Shown here: one piece after another, positions 1-5,995 of the stretch
Layout of the letters: each line of letters begins with the position of its first letter
Numbering within the stretch: position 1 is the first letter of the stretch
Source: Bacteroidales bacterium UBA1187
GTDB taxonomy: Bacteria; Bacteroidota; Bacteroidia; Bacteroidales; Paludibacteraceae
Assembly: GCA_002309835.1 (NCBI GenBank)
Contig: DBYL01000039.1
Span: 1-5,995 of the forward strand
Length of the DNA stretch: 5,995 nt
Direction: 5' to 3'
Notes under the pieces: generated by a model
Seen by the model: only the letters and a program-made list of their open reading frames with translations
Told to the model about the DNA's origin: nothing
The model's database searches: none
Position numbers and translations under genes: made by a program

Positions 1-1
1 C

Positions 2-106
2 CTGCAAACGATGCCGGAACCTCACACGGAGGATATCAAGTGGCTCAAACGCGGTTCGACGAACGAGCAGTATGTTCGCCCGATGATTCATCCGACTTCT
101 AAATAA
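2..106 (+). CDS. C-terminal end of an upstream protein (partial, unrecognised)
   Basis: The frame beginning at base 2 is open from the left edge and ends at TAA 104-106, giving 34 residues that finish ...YVRPMIHPTSK. The peptide is hydrophilic, with mixed charge (EDIKWLKR) and no membrane segment. It uses the same mixture of ACG, CCG, CGC and AAA/AAG codons as the gene that follows, so it reads as real coding sequence rather than chance. The stop lies 12 bases before the ATG of the giant downstream gene on the same strand, which suggests co-transcription. The fragment is too short to assign a family. A chance open frame of this length is possible, but the spacing and codon pattern argue against it. 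Confidence 0.72.
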   Translation: MQTMPEPHTEDIKWLKRGSTNEQYVRPMIHPTSK

Positions 107-118
107 AGAATTAGAGAA
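107..118 (+). promoter_or_regulatory. Short intergenic gap / translation initiation region without Shine-Dalgarno
   Basis: Only 12 bases (agaattagagaa) separate the upstream stop from the ATG at 119. The gap is A-rich and purine-rich and holds GAGAA just before the start, but no AGGAGG-like sequence at the usual distance. Weak or absent Shine-Dalgarno sites with A-rich leaders are normal in Bacteroidota. There is no room here for a promoter or terminator, so the giant gene is probably read from an upstream promoter with its neighbour. Confidence 0.5.
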
Positions 119-190
119 ATGAAACGTTTTTCGTTATTTTCCATTGTACTTTGTACATTGTCCCTTTGTACATGGACCAAGGTGCAGGCC
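119..190 (+). other. Sec signal peptide of the giant protein (residues 1-24)
   Basis: The N-terminus has the three classical parts: a short basic n-region (MKR), a hydrophobic core (FSLFSIVLCTLSLCTW) and a polar end with the AxA-like site VQA at residues 22-24, followed by NDFLEI. Neither Cys12 nor Cys17 sits in a lipobox: the residue just before each is Leu rather than Gly, Ala or Ser. Signal peptidase I cleavage is therefore expected rather than lipoprotein processing. The protein should reach the periplasm and possibly the cell surface. Confidence 0.88.
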
Positions 191-3100
191 AATGATTTCT
201 TAGAAATCAAGAACCATTACGAAGTGAGCACGCTGACAGGAAGTATCCATATCAAAGTGCCGGTGTTCTCGCGTGGTGGTTATAACTACTATGTGCGGGA
301 TACGTTAGTAGAGAATGTTCTGACCCCGGACGAAGATTGCCACTCATTGGTCTATTTTGTCAAGAAAAATACGACCCAAAAGATAGAACTTTTCTATTTT
401 AACGGAGAAAGTGTCAGTAGTGGTCCGAGTGGTGATGACGAAGTAGGGTATGGCTATGCATGGATGCGCTCCAGTGGTGATGTCGGTTCGCTCGTTATCT
501 CCAATGAATATACAGGCGCTAAGCGCACCAATCCGAATGACGGTTCCAAGCGCAGATACACGGTGACCAAGAAGCAGGAAGTGGAGAACGACATGGACAA
601 TGTGACTTGGTTGGAGATAGATTGGTATCCGTCGGAAGCGTTGAAAAACGACACCTTCGACATCGGCGTAGATGTGTATATTCAAGCCGTTCGCAAATAC
701 CAGCCATACGAGGTGCACGGGATTCTCAAGACCAACCTGACAGGAATCAACAACCTCATCGACCCGCAATTGATGGAGCCGTATTTCTACGCTACCTCGG
801 GTGGTGGAAATGTAGGTCACGGCATAGCCGCAGTGCCCTATTCATTGTTCTATGATCCCGTGGAGTACTATACATCCTTCGATACAACGAAGGTCAAGGC
901 CACGGATCGCGTGGACCATATCTACGTACAGGCAACCGACTCTATTCAGTCGAATTTCAATGCTACGTTTACGGTGTTCTACAGCAAAGAGGATAGTATT
1001 CTTCGCACCCAAAAGACCCAAAGTGTATCCATTCCGGCTTACCACAACATCTATGATTTTACGGCAATTGAGCAAACCGATAGTACCAATACCTATACCG
1101 GTAATAATGTGCTCACATGGACGGTACGCAACCCGCAGGCTGCGGATTTGGTGGATGGCGACTATTTTGAGATACAGCGCGCTATGAAAGCGGACTACAG
1201 CGATGCTGAGACCGTGTCGGTGGAAATGATGGAGCGAGGGGAAGGCAAAGGTTCGTACTCCTATAAGGACGAAAGTCGCTCGACATGGACCGGACTAGCA
1301 GATACGGAGCGAGACACGCTTTCTGTGAATGCCTTCACTACAATACCTAACTATGAGGTAAAGGATGGTGAGGGCAATACGCTCTGCAAACTGAATCTAA
1401 AGCTCCAGGCAGACCAAGTATATCTGCCTGCTGTACCGGTGTACTACCGTATCCGCCGTGCTTCATCGTCTGTATGGGGATGGAATCATGAGTACGCCAA
1501 GACCGTATCGCTTTACAAACATAATTTCCTGACGCCGCTGGCGAACAATTTGGCGGACTATACCAAAGATGCCAACTATGACGAGAACCACCAAGTGCAT
1601 TTTGCTATCCAATTGGATAACAAAGAAGTTACCTTCTCACCTAATATTGACGAGTGTTCGCTCAGTTATGAATTGGTTGAAGGCTATAGCGATGACGTGC
1701 AGTTGACGTTTAAGGATGTGGTCAATGTGACGCGTGCCCCAGGGTATGCGTATTACACCGTATATGATAGAGAAGGAAATACCTTTAGCGCAAGAGAGAA
1801 ACTCAACGCAGATAAAACCATCACTGTACCTCGCGAAGGAACCCTGCATATGGAACTGATCGGTGCAAACGGGTATAAGAAGAATGAGACCTATAGCATT
1901 GACGGCAATATAGAAATAACCTTTTATATAGCTTACGGCAGACCGATGGCTAACGTTAGCCTTCTGCAAGAAATGAGTACGGCAGAGAAAGCACGCTTTG
2001 CGGAAATTGAATCCACGGTGAAGCAGCAAATGTTTCTTCAACTGGAGTCTGAACTCAATGATGGCTACGGACGCTGTATGTGGGATCGGACAGCGCGTCT
2101 TGTCCTGATTCGTTCGTCACAAGAGAACCCGGATATAGTACAGGAATTCATCATCCCGCAAGACAGCATCCGTCGCCAGGCTGACGGCAGTTGGAAGGCT
2201 TTCTATACCGATATAGCGAATCGCGCTTGTACGCATTACACGTATGCTGTCCGTATCGACCAGAGTTCGGCTGACCTCCACGTGAAGGACTCGATTGACC
2301 TGCAACCGAAGACCATCGCCGGTGACAACCTCTATTACGATGATGCAGCTACTATCGCATCGTTTACCGCTACGCAAGGTGCCGCACAAACGGAACTCAA
2401 GCGCGGTGTGCTGCTGAACTGGAGAGCTTCTTCCGAAGCTGTAGATGAATATATACTGCTGCGCAAAGAGGTGGGAAGCTCCAAGTCTGCAGATACGCTC
2501 TATACCGGTCTGGATGTTATCTATTTTGATGCCACCGCTAAGCCGAGTGTACACTACGACTATACCATCGTGGCGAGCTATGACTGCAATGGCAAGCATA
2601 GTGAGAACAACGCTTCTGCTGAAGGTTGGCGTACGCCCTACGGTGAGATCAGCGGTGCGATTTTGATGCCGGATAATAGCGGTATCGCCGGTGTGCACGT
2701 GGCTTTGCAGAAAGAAGACTCCGTGATCACTACGCTCATTACCGACGCGACGGGTGCGTTCCGCTTTGATAGTTTGACGTACGACCTGACTAATGGTACG
2801 CAATACGTCATCGTACCTACCGCTACCTATGGTACCTTCCGTTACGGCACCACCGGCGCGGGAACGGCCTTGGTCACCTTGTCTGCTGCTAATGCCGTGG
2901 CCACGGGTATCGACTTTGAGAATGCAGACGGCGTGCGTCTGAGCGGCCGTGCGTTGTATGACCTCAGTACGATACCGGTAGCAGGCGCAATGTTCGTGCT
3001 CAATGGCGATACAGTACGCCGAAACAGTGCACCGCTCCTCACCGGCATAGATGGCAATTTCGAACTGACCCTCACCAAGAGTCAGACCTATACCCTGCAA

Positions 3101-5995
3101 ATCATCAAGCCGGGTCACACCTTCGTCAACGACGGTTATCTGGAGGTAACCACCGGTGAACGTCAGTTCTCACTCACCAAACCGCTGGACGGTGTGCGGT
3201 TCTATGACCAGACAAAAGTGCGTCTCGTCGGCCGTGTAGCCGGCGGTATCGACCAGCGCGATCTGCCCGAAGCCTTCGGTCTGGGAACGAACAACCTCGG
3301 TGACAATCTGACGCTCGTGCTCCAACTGGAGGGCGACAACACCGCCCATTTCGTGCACGACCCGCAGGATCTCACGCGCGATACATTAATGAATACGTTC
3401 GCGCAGAAGATTTATGATACCGATCCGTTGAGTGCCGTGAAGGAATATACCGTAGGTACGACCACGATGCTTACGGAGAAAAAGCGTATCACCATTCATC
3501 CGGATGTCAACACGGGTGAGTTTGCAGTAGATCTGCTGCCGGTTAAATACAAGGTCATTCAGGCGACTGCCAACGGATATGCGACGCTGTTTGCTTCCGG
3601 TCAGGGTTCGGAGACCTTCGATCTTACCAACGCACCGCTCTCCATCATCCGTGATACACTAACGATTGACGCAAAAGGACGAGCAACAGCATACAACGCC
3701 GTCTATGACCGTATCTATCGTTCGCCGGTTCAACTGACACTCTCGCAATATATCTACGGCTTGAAGCGAGATGGATTAGGCGAGCCTCTAATGGAGGTAG
3801 ATGGACTCACAGGAGCCAAAGGAAAGGTGGATCTATACTCCACAGCGGAAGACGGAACCGTATCGTATCTGCTGAACTATCCGCTCTATTATAATAAGCG
3901 ACAATACCAGTTCGAGGCCTTTGCCCATGAGGACTATTACTATAACAACGAACCTTCCGGTAAGTTGGACCTTGTTCCGGAACGCGGAGGCGAGGTAGTC
4001 CTTCATAATGGCTTGCATAATACCAAGAACAGCAAGGCGTATAAATTGGACGATAAGGGCAAAACGACTTTCTTCCTCGATGTAGACAACCTCAATACCG
4101 AAGTTAGCGGAACGGGTGCGCTCTGCTCCGTGAGTGCCGTCCTGAAGATGGAAGGCGCGTCGGTAGAGACAGCAGGATTCCAAGCCTTCGTAGTGGGTAG
4201 CCGCATCAATGAGAAAGAACTGACTTCCACCGAAGCGGAGATCACTATTCTCGATATCGTGCGTGATCCGGGCGGAAACGGCAGTAGCGCGTGGGTGGAG
4301 AATGGTACGACCTATACCTTCTCCTATACCGATAATTTTGATGTGAAGGTAGGTGTTGAGTTGTATCCTGAATATGGCGGAGTAGCTACCCGAGATCTTG
4401 GTATCTATACAGGACCGGTAGGCGGAGGCGTATATAATGGCTCGACGTTTTCAACCGGTAAGACCATTAATTTTACCATCCCTATCGTATTTTCCTATTC
4501 ATGGGGACATAAATATACCTATAGTTTTACTACTACGGAGAAGATTTCTACCTCTACCAAGAAGAATAAAGCCGGTATTGGGGGTAATGCCGATGTATTC
4601 TTGGGTGCCACCACAAGCATCTTGTCCGGTAAGGCCAAGTCCATTGCCATCATTGACGACAGTCTCTTCCGAGCTCGCAAACCTGCTATCGATGCCGGTG
4701 CAATGCATGTGCTGGCAAGCGGAATGGCAGATGGTCAGAAATATCACCTCGTGACGGGCGAGAAGGTGGTGCTGGGTACCACGGTCTCCAATACCTTTGC
4801 TTGGTCGCAACACTATATCATCAATACCGTCATTCCGAAACTGGCATTGGAGGCATCCGGCTTATTAGAGGTCTTCGCAAACGAGCAAGCGGCACAAGCG
4901 GCAGCAAATGCACGGGATGAGGCTGTCTATTGGTATATTGACTCCACCGCATCTATCAATCTGCAAGACACCCTTGCCCATGGTTCGTATAAGTTCATCG
5001 TGCCTCAGAATAGTACCAAAGCGTTTACCGATCGTGTAGGCGCGTTGGAAAACATGATCGCGCATTGGTTGGGCGTTCTCTACGACAACGAGAAGGAAAA
5101 AGTGATGGCACGCGAGGCAGGTAAGCATATTGGCACCTATAGTGTCAACTACGGCAATACCTACACCCACTCCGATTCGTATTCTGCTACCTATAACGTC
5201 AATAGCGTGCCTATTGGTACGAATGTTGTCAAATCATTAAAAGACGCAGCGTTTAAAACCGGTACATCGCTCGCAGCTACCTTCTTTAATACGATGAGTA
5301 AGAGCTTTGGTTCTACGATGAATATAATAACGAAAATGCGCGACAACTTTAAAGTCATGCCGGCAGAGAAACCAAACCTTACATCATTCTTTACTGCTAC
5401 AGCAGTATCAAAATGGTCATTGAAACTCAATCCCGTTTTGGATTTTACTCCCTCGACGCGTGATTCAAAAGATGCTACCAAGAAGAAATCCACCGGCTTC
5501 ACCCTTGTACCGGATGACCAAGGCGATATCACCGTCAGTGTGCATCGTGCACCCTTGGATTCCGTATGGACGAGTGTAACGAAAGATATTCGCGAGAAGG
5601 TGGATGTAGAGGACTACGAAGACCTCCTCTATGGCAGTTATGTCTTCTTCACCGAAGCCGGCAATACCTATTGTACGCACGAGCAGGGAGACACCACGCT
5701 TCTGTACAAGCCGGGCACACTGCTCTCTAACCCGACAGTGATGATTGCCAAACCCGAACTGAGCATTGACACCTACGAGCAGGCGAACGTGCCGGCTGAC
5801 CAGCGCGCTACGTTCCGTGTCGATATCCGCAACGGCGGTCAACAGCAATACGGTATGGCGGGGTCGGGTACGGTCTTTACACTCTCGTTCATCGGTGCAT
5901 CTAACCCCAATGGAGCGAAAGTGTTCCTCGGCGGCGCAGCGCTGAACCAGACCGTGAACTACTTCTTGAACCCCGGACAATCGATCTCGCAGATC
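119..5995 (+). CDS. Giant secreted multidomain protein (fibronectin III-like and carboxypeptidase-regulatory-like domains), 3' end outside window
   Basis: The frame from ATG 119 stays open for 1,959 codons to the right edge, so the C-terminus is not visible. The start is supported by an immediate signal peptide (MKRFSLFSIVLCTLS..., predicted cut after VQA at residue 24) and by the upstream stop 12 bases away. The mature part is rich in Thr, Tyr, Asp and Gly, as in stacked extracellular beta-sandwiches. Visible modules in order are: fibronectin III-like segments near residues 312-470, 653-715 and 746-836; carboxypeptidase-regulatory-like folds near 841-932, 939-1025 and 1032-1175; a VRDPGG motif at 1381-1386; a Thr/Tyr-rich module with a helical insert near 1461-1700; and a CARDB-like domain from 1881. 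There are few cysteines and no lipobox or evident catalytic motif. Residues 25-310 and much of 1180-1460 match nothing I recognise. The likely role is a surface or secreted adhesin or scaffold protein of a Bacteroidota species; this is inferred from architecture only. No frameshift or internal stop was seen. Confidence 0.93.
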   Translation, partial: MKRFSLFSIVLCTLSLCTWTKVQANDFLEIKNHYEVSTLTGSIHIKVPVFSRGGYNYYVRDTLVENVLTPDEDCHSLVYFVKKNTTQKIELFYFNGESVSSGPSGDDEVGYGYAWMRSSGDVGSLVISNEYTGAKRTNPNDGSKRRYTVTKKQEVENDMDNVTWLEIDWYPSEALKNDTFDIGVDVYIQAVRKYQPYEVHGILKTNLTGINNLIDPQLMEPYFYATSGGGNVGHGIAAVPYSLFYDPVEYYTSFDTTKVKATDRVDHIYVQATDSIQSNFNATFTVFYSKEDSILRTQKTQSVSIPAYHNIYDFTAIEQTDSTNTYTGNNVLTWTVRNPQAADLVDGDYFEIQRAMKADYSDAETVSVEMMERGEGKGSYSYKDESRSTWTGLADTERDTLSVNAFTTIPNYEVKDGEGNTLCKLNLKLQADQVYLPAVPVYYRIRRASSSVWGWNHEYAKTVSLYKHNFLTPLANNLADYTKDANYDENHQVHFAIQLDNKEVTFSPNIDECSLSYELVEGYSDDVQLTFKDVVNVTRAPGYAYYTVYDREGNTFSAREKLNADKTITVPREGTLHMELIGANGYKKNETYSIDGNIEITFYIAYGRPMANVSLLQEMSTAEKARFAEIESTVKQQMFLQLESELNDGYGRCMWDRTARLVLIRSSQENPDIVQEFIIPQDSIRRQADGSWKAFYTDIANRACTHYTYAVRIDQSSADLHVKDSIDLQPKTIAGDNLYYDDAATIASFTATQGAAQTELKRGVLLNWRASSEAVDEYILLRKEVGSSKSADTLYTGLDVIYFDATAKPSVHYDYTIVASYDCNGKHSENNASAEGWRTPYGEISGAILMPDNSGIAGVHVALQKEDSVITTLITDATGAFRFDSLTYDLTNGTQYVIVPTATYGTFRYGTTGAGTALVTLSAANAVATGIDFENADGVRLSGRALYDLSTIPVAGAMFVLNGDTVRRNSAPLLTGIDGNFELTLTKSQTYTLQIIKPGHTFVNDGYLEVTTGERQFSLTKPLDGVRFYDQTKVRLVGRVAGGIDQRDLPEAFGLGTNNLGDNLTLVLQLEGDNTAHFVHDPQDLTRDTLMNTFAQKIYDTDPLSAVKEYTVGTTTMLTEKKRITIHPDVNTGEFAVDLLPVKYKVIQATANGYATLFASGQGSETFDLTNAPLSIIRDTLTIDAKGRATAYNAVYDRIYRSPVQLTLSQYIYGLKRDGLGEPLMEVDGLTGAKGKVDLYSTAEDGTVSYLLNYPLYYNKRQYQFEAFAHEDYYYNNEPSGKLDLVPERGGEVVLHNGLHNTKNSKAYKLDDKGKTTFFLDVDNLNTEVSGTGALCSVSAVLKMEGASVETAGFQAFVVGSRINEKELTSTEAEITILDIVRDPGGNGSSAWVENGTTYTFSYTDNFDVKVGVELYPEYGGVATRDLGIYTGPVGGGVYNGSTFSTGKTINFTIPIVFSYSWGHKYTYSFTTTEKISTSTKKNKAGIGGNADVFLGATTSILSGKAKSIAIIDDSLFRARKPAIDAGAMHVLASGMADGQKYHLVTGEKVVLGTTVSNTFAWSQHYIINTVIPKLALEASGLLEVFANEQAAQAAANARDEAVYWYIDSTASINLQDTLAHGSYKFIVPQNSTKAFTDRVGALENMIAHWLGVLYDNEKEKVMAREAGKHIGTYSVNYGNTYTHSDSYSATYNVNSVPIGTNVVKSLKDAAFKTGTSLAATFFNTMSKSFGSTMNIITKMRDNFKVMPAEKPNLTSFFTATAVSKWSLKLNPVLDFTPSTRDSKDATKKKSTGFTLVPDDQGDITVSVHRAPLDSVWTSVTKDIREKVDVEDYEDLLYGSYVFFTEAGNTYCTHEQGDTTLLYKPGTLLSNPTVMIAKPELSIDTYEQANVPADQRATFRVDIRNGGQQQYGMAGSGTVFTLSFIGASNPNGAKVFLGGAALNQTVNYFLNPGQSISQI
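149..178 (+). repeat. 15-bp tandem duplication inside the signal peptide
   Basis: Bases 149-163 (CTTTGTACATTGTCC) and 164-178 (CTTTGTACATGGACC) are adjacent and match at 13 of 15 positions. They encode LCTLS and LCTWT (residues 11-15 and 16-20), so the copy is in frame and supplies about a third of the hydrophobic core. Each unit contains the palindrome TGTACA. The likely origin is slipped-strand duplication that was kept because it preserves the frame and the hydrophobic character. Confidence 0.8.
1052..1528 (+). other. Fibronectin III-like domain with insertion (residues about 312-470)
   Basis: The segment opens with YDFTAIEQT and has a B-strand-like NNVLTW (Trp334), then a C-strand-like DYFEIQRAM (Tyr349) and a late-strand pattern VYYRIRRAS (from residue 441). 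This is the order of aromatic anchors seen in fibronectin III folds. About 60 extra residues (near 375-435, containing KGSYSYKDESRSTWTGL) separate the early and late strands, making it much longer than the usual 90-100 residues. Either the domain carries an insertion or two modules are being merged. The assignment rests on pattern only. Confidence 0.45.
2075..2263 (+). other. Degenerate fibronectin III-like segment (residues about 653-715)
   Basis: CMWDRTARLVLIRSS (Trp655) resembles the B and C strands of a fibronectin III domain. HYTYAVRID (from residue 706) resembles its F strand. The A-strand side is replaced by a helical, charged stretch (residues about 619-650, STAEKARFAEIESTVKQQMF), so the domain is either incomplete or has an unusual N-terminal half. 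It sits directly before the clearer fibronectin III domain, as expected of a tandem array. Confidence 0.35.
2354..2626 (+). other. Fibronectin type III domain (residues about 746-836)
   Basis: This is the clearest fibronectin III match in the protein. It has IASFTAT as strand A, GVLLNW (Trp768) as strand B, DEYILLRKE (Tyr778) as strand C, a YFDATA turn before strand F, and YDYTIVASYDCNGKHSEN (Tyr813, Tyr815) as strands F and G. Its length of about 90 residues is typical of the family. Such domains act as spacers or binding modules in extracellular proteins. It is followed after a few residues by the first carboxypeptidase-regulatory-like domain, a pairing common in large Bacteroidota secreted proteins. 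Confidence 0.7.
2639..3193 (+). other. Two tandem carboxypeptidase-regulatory-like domains (residues about 841-932 and 939-1025)
   Basis: Each copy opens with a strand-G pattern (GEISGAIL; VRLSGRAL), then a proline and small-residue turn with AGVHVALQ or AGAMFVLN. Next comes a turn to the characteristic (T/G)-D-x-x-G-x-F motif (TDATGAFRFDSL; TGIDGNFELTL) and a strand such as TYTLQIIKPGH. This is the usual signature of the CarboxypepD_reg / CnaB-like beta-sandwich, which has no catalytic activity of its own. The domains probably form rigid rods between the fibronectin part and the C-terminal half. Confidence 0.7.
3212..3643 (+). other. Third, enlarged regulatory-like beta domain (residues about 1032-1175)
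   Basis: TKVRLVGRVAGGIDQRDLPEAFGLG begins like the preceding two repeats (compare VRLSGRALYD). NTGEFAVDLLPVKYKVIQATANGY near residues 1135-1155 resembles the closing G-x-F ... Y-x-V strands. Between them lies about 80 residues of extra sequence (NNLGDNLTLVLQLEGDN... to KRITIHPDVN), so the domain is larger than its neighbours. It appears to be a diverged family member with an insertion; a separate fold with a similar opening strand is the alternative. Confidence 0.45.
4499..5218 (+). other. Unrecognised Thr/Ser/Tyr-rich module with helical insert (residues about 1461-1700)
   Basis: Two alternating polar/aromatic stretches bound this region: SWGHKYTYSFTTTEKISTST (from 1461) and GTYSVNYGNTYTHSDSYSAT (from 1672). 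Just after the first comes a Gly-rich signature, GIGGNADVFLG (1486-1496), followed by KAKSIAIIDDSLF. The middle contains probable helices: PKLALEASGLLEVFANEQAA and AAANARDEAVYWYI (about 1573-1607), and DRVGALENMIAHWLGVLYDNEKEKV (about 1638-1662). Beta stretches flanking a helical insert are unlike the simple sandwiches upstream. I do not assign a family or function. Confidence 0.4.
5759..5995 (+). other. CARDB-like / Ig-like beta domain, cut by the window edge (from residue about 1881)
   Basis: LSIDTYEQANVPADQRATFRVDIRNGGQ follows the pattern of CARDB and related adhesion domains: an opening strand, a short proline loop, then x-F-x-V-x-(I/V)-x-N-x-G. A second half (GTVFTLSFIGASNPNGAKVFLGG ... 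YFLNPGQSISQI) continues with strands and the usual proline-glycine turn before the last strands. The reading frame continues past 5995, so at least one more module and the true C-terminus lie downstream. Confidence 0.45.

Noticed and set aside
138..173. Possible Bacteroidota-type promoter (TAnnTTTG-like) near TACTTTG / CCTTTG
   Set aside because: The matches are imperfect, lie inside the signal-peptide coding sequence downstream of the start codon, and are explained by the 15-bp tandem duplication.
119..190. Lipoprotein signal based on Cys12 or Cys17
   Set aside because: The residue before each cysteine is Leu, not Gly, Ala or Ser, and a good signal peptidase I site (VQA) follows.
2117..3118. 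A 333-codon open frame on the minus strand
   Set aside because: It lies wholly antisense to the fibronectin and regulatory-like domains of the plus-strand gene, which have recognisable motifs. Its translation is rich in Arg, His and Ile with no coherent domain pattern; it is open only because the sense codons rarely give stops in that phase.
4437..4754. A 105-codon plus-strand open frame in another phase
   Set aside because: It overlaps the giant gene in a different frame and encodes a Pro/Arg/Leu-rich sequence typical of frame-shifted coding DNA.
5465..5980. A 171-codon minus-strand open frame, and others at 344-820 and 1637-2041
   Set aside because: All are antisense to the continuous plus-strand frame, show compositional features of antisense shadows and have no recognisable motifs or initiation signals.
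1..5995. CRISPR arrays, tRNA or rRNA genes, insertion sequences, rho-independent terminators
   Set aside because: No spaced direct repeats, tRNA-like arms, transposase motifs or GC-rich hairpin followed by a T run were seen; the window is coding almost throughout.

Overview
The window is almost entirely one very long plus-strand reading frame. It starts at an ATG at 119 and is still open at the last base (5995), giving 1,959 visible residues (roughly 215 kDa) without a stop. It begins with a clear signal peptide. Its body is built from beta-rich modules: fibronectin type III-like domains, carboxypeptidase-regulatory-like (CarboxypepD_reg / CnaB-type) domains, an unrecognised Thr/Ser/Tyr-rich module, and a CARDB-like start of a further domain where the window ends. 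This style of giant secreted, multi-domain surface protein, with near 50% GC by eye, no Shine-Dalgarno sequence and many D-(S/T)-(A/I/L/V/M/T) tripeptides, points to the Bacteroidota (Bacteroidales or a related lineage). That assignment is inference; the window holds no marker gene.

Layout: bases 1-106 are the last 34 codons and stop of an upstream gene on the same strand. A 12-base gap (107-118) follows, then the giant gene (119 to beyond 5995). The tight spacing suggests the two genes share a transcript. Within the giant protein the order is: signal peptide (residues 1-24, containing a 15-bp tandem duplication); an unrecognised beta-rich N-terminal region (25-310); a fibronectin III-like domain with an insertion (about 312-470); an unassigned region and a helical stretch (470-650); a degenerate fibronectin III-like segment (about 653-715); a clearer fibronectin III domain (about 746-836); three consecutive regulatory-like beta-sandwiches (about 841-932, 939-1025, 1032-1175); a linker with different codon use (about 1179-1250); an unassigned region with a VRDPGG motif (1381-1386); a Thr/Tyr-rich module with a helical insert (about 1461-1700); and a CARDB-like domain from about 1881 onward.

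No catalytic motif, metal-binding cluster, RNA gene, CRISPR array, insertion sequence or terminator was found. The protein is most plausibly a structural, adhesive or surface-scaffold protein exported through the Sec pathway. Whether it goes on to the type IX secretion system cannot be judged, because the C-terminus is outside the window.
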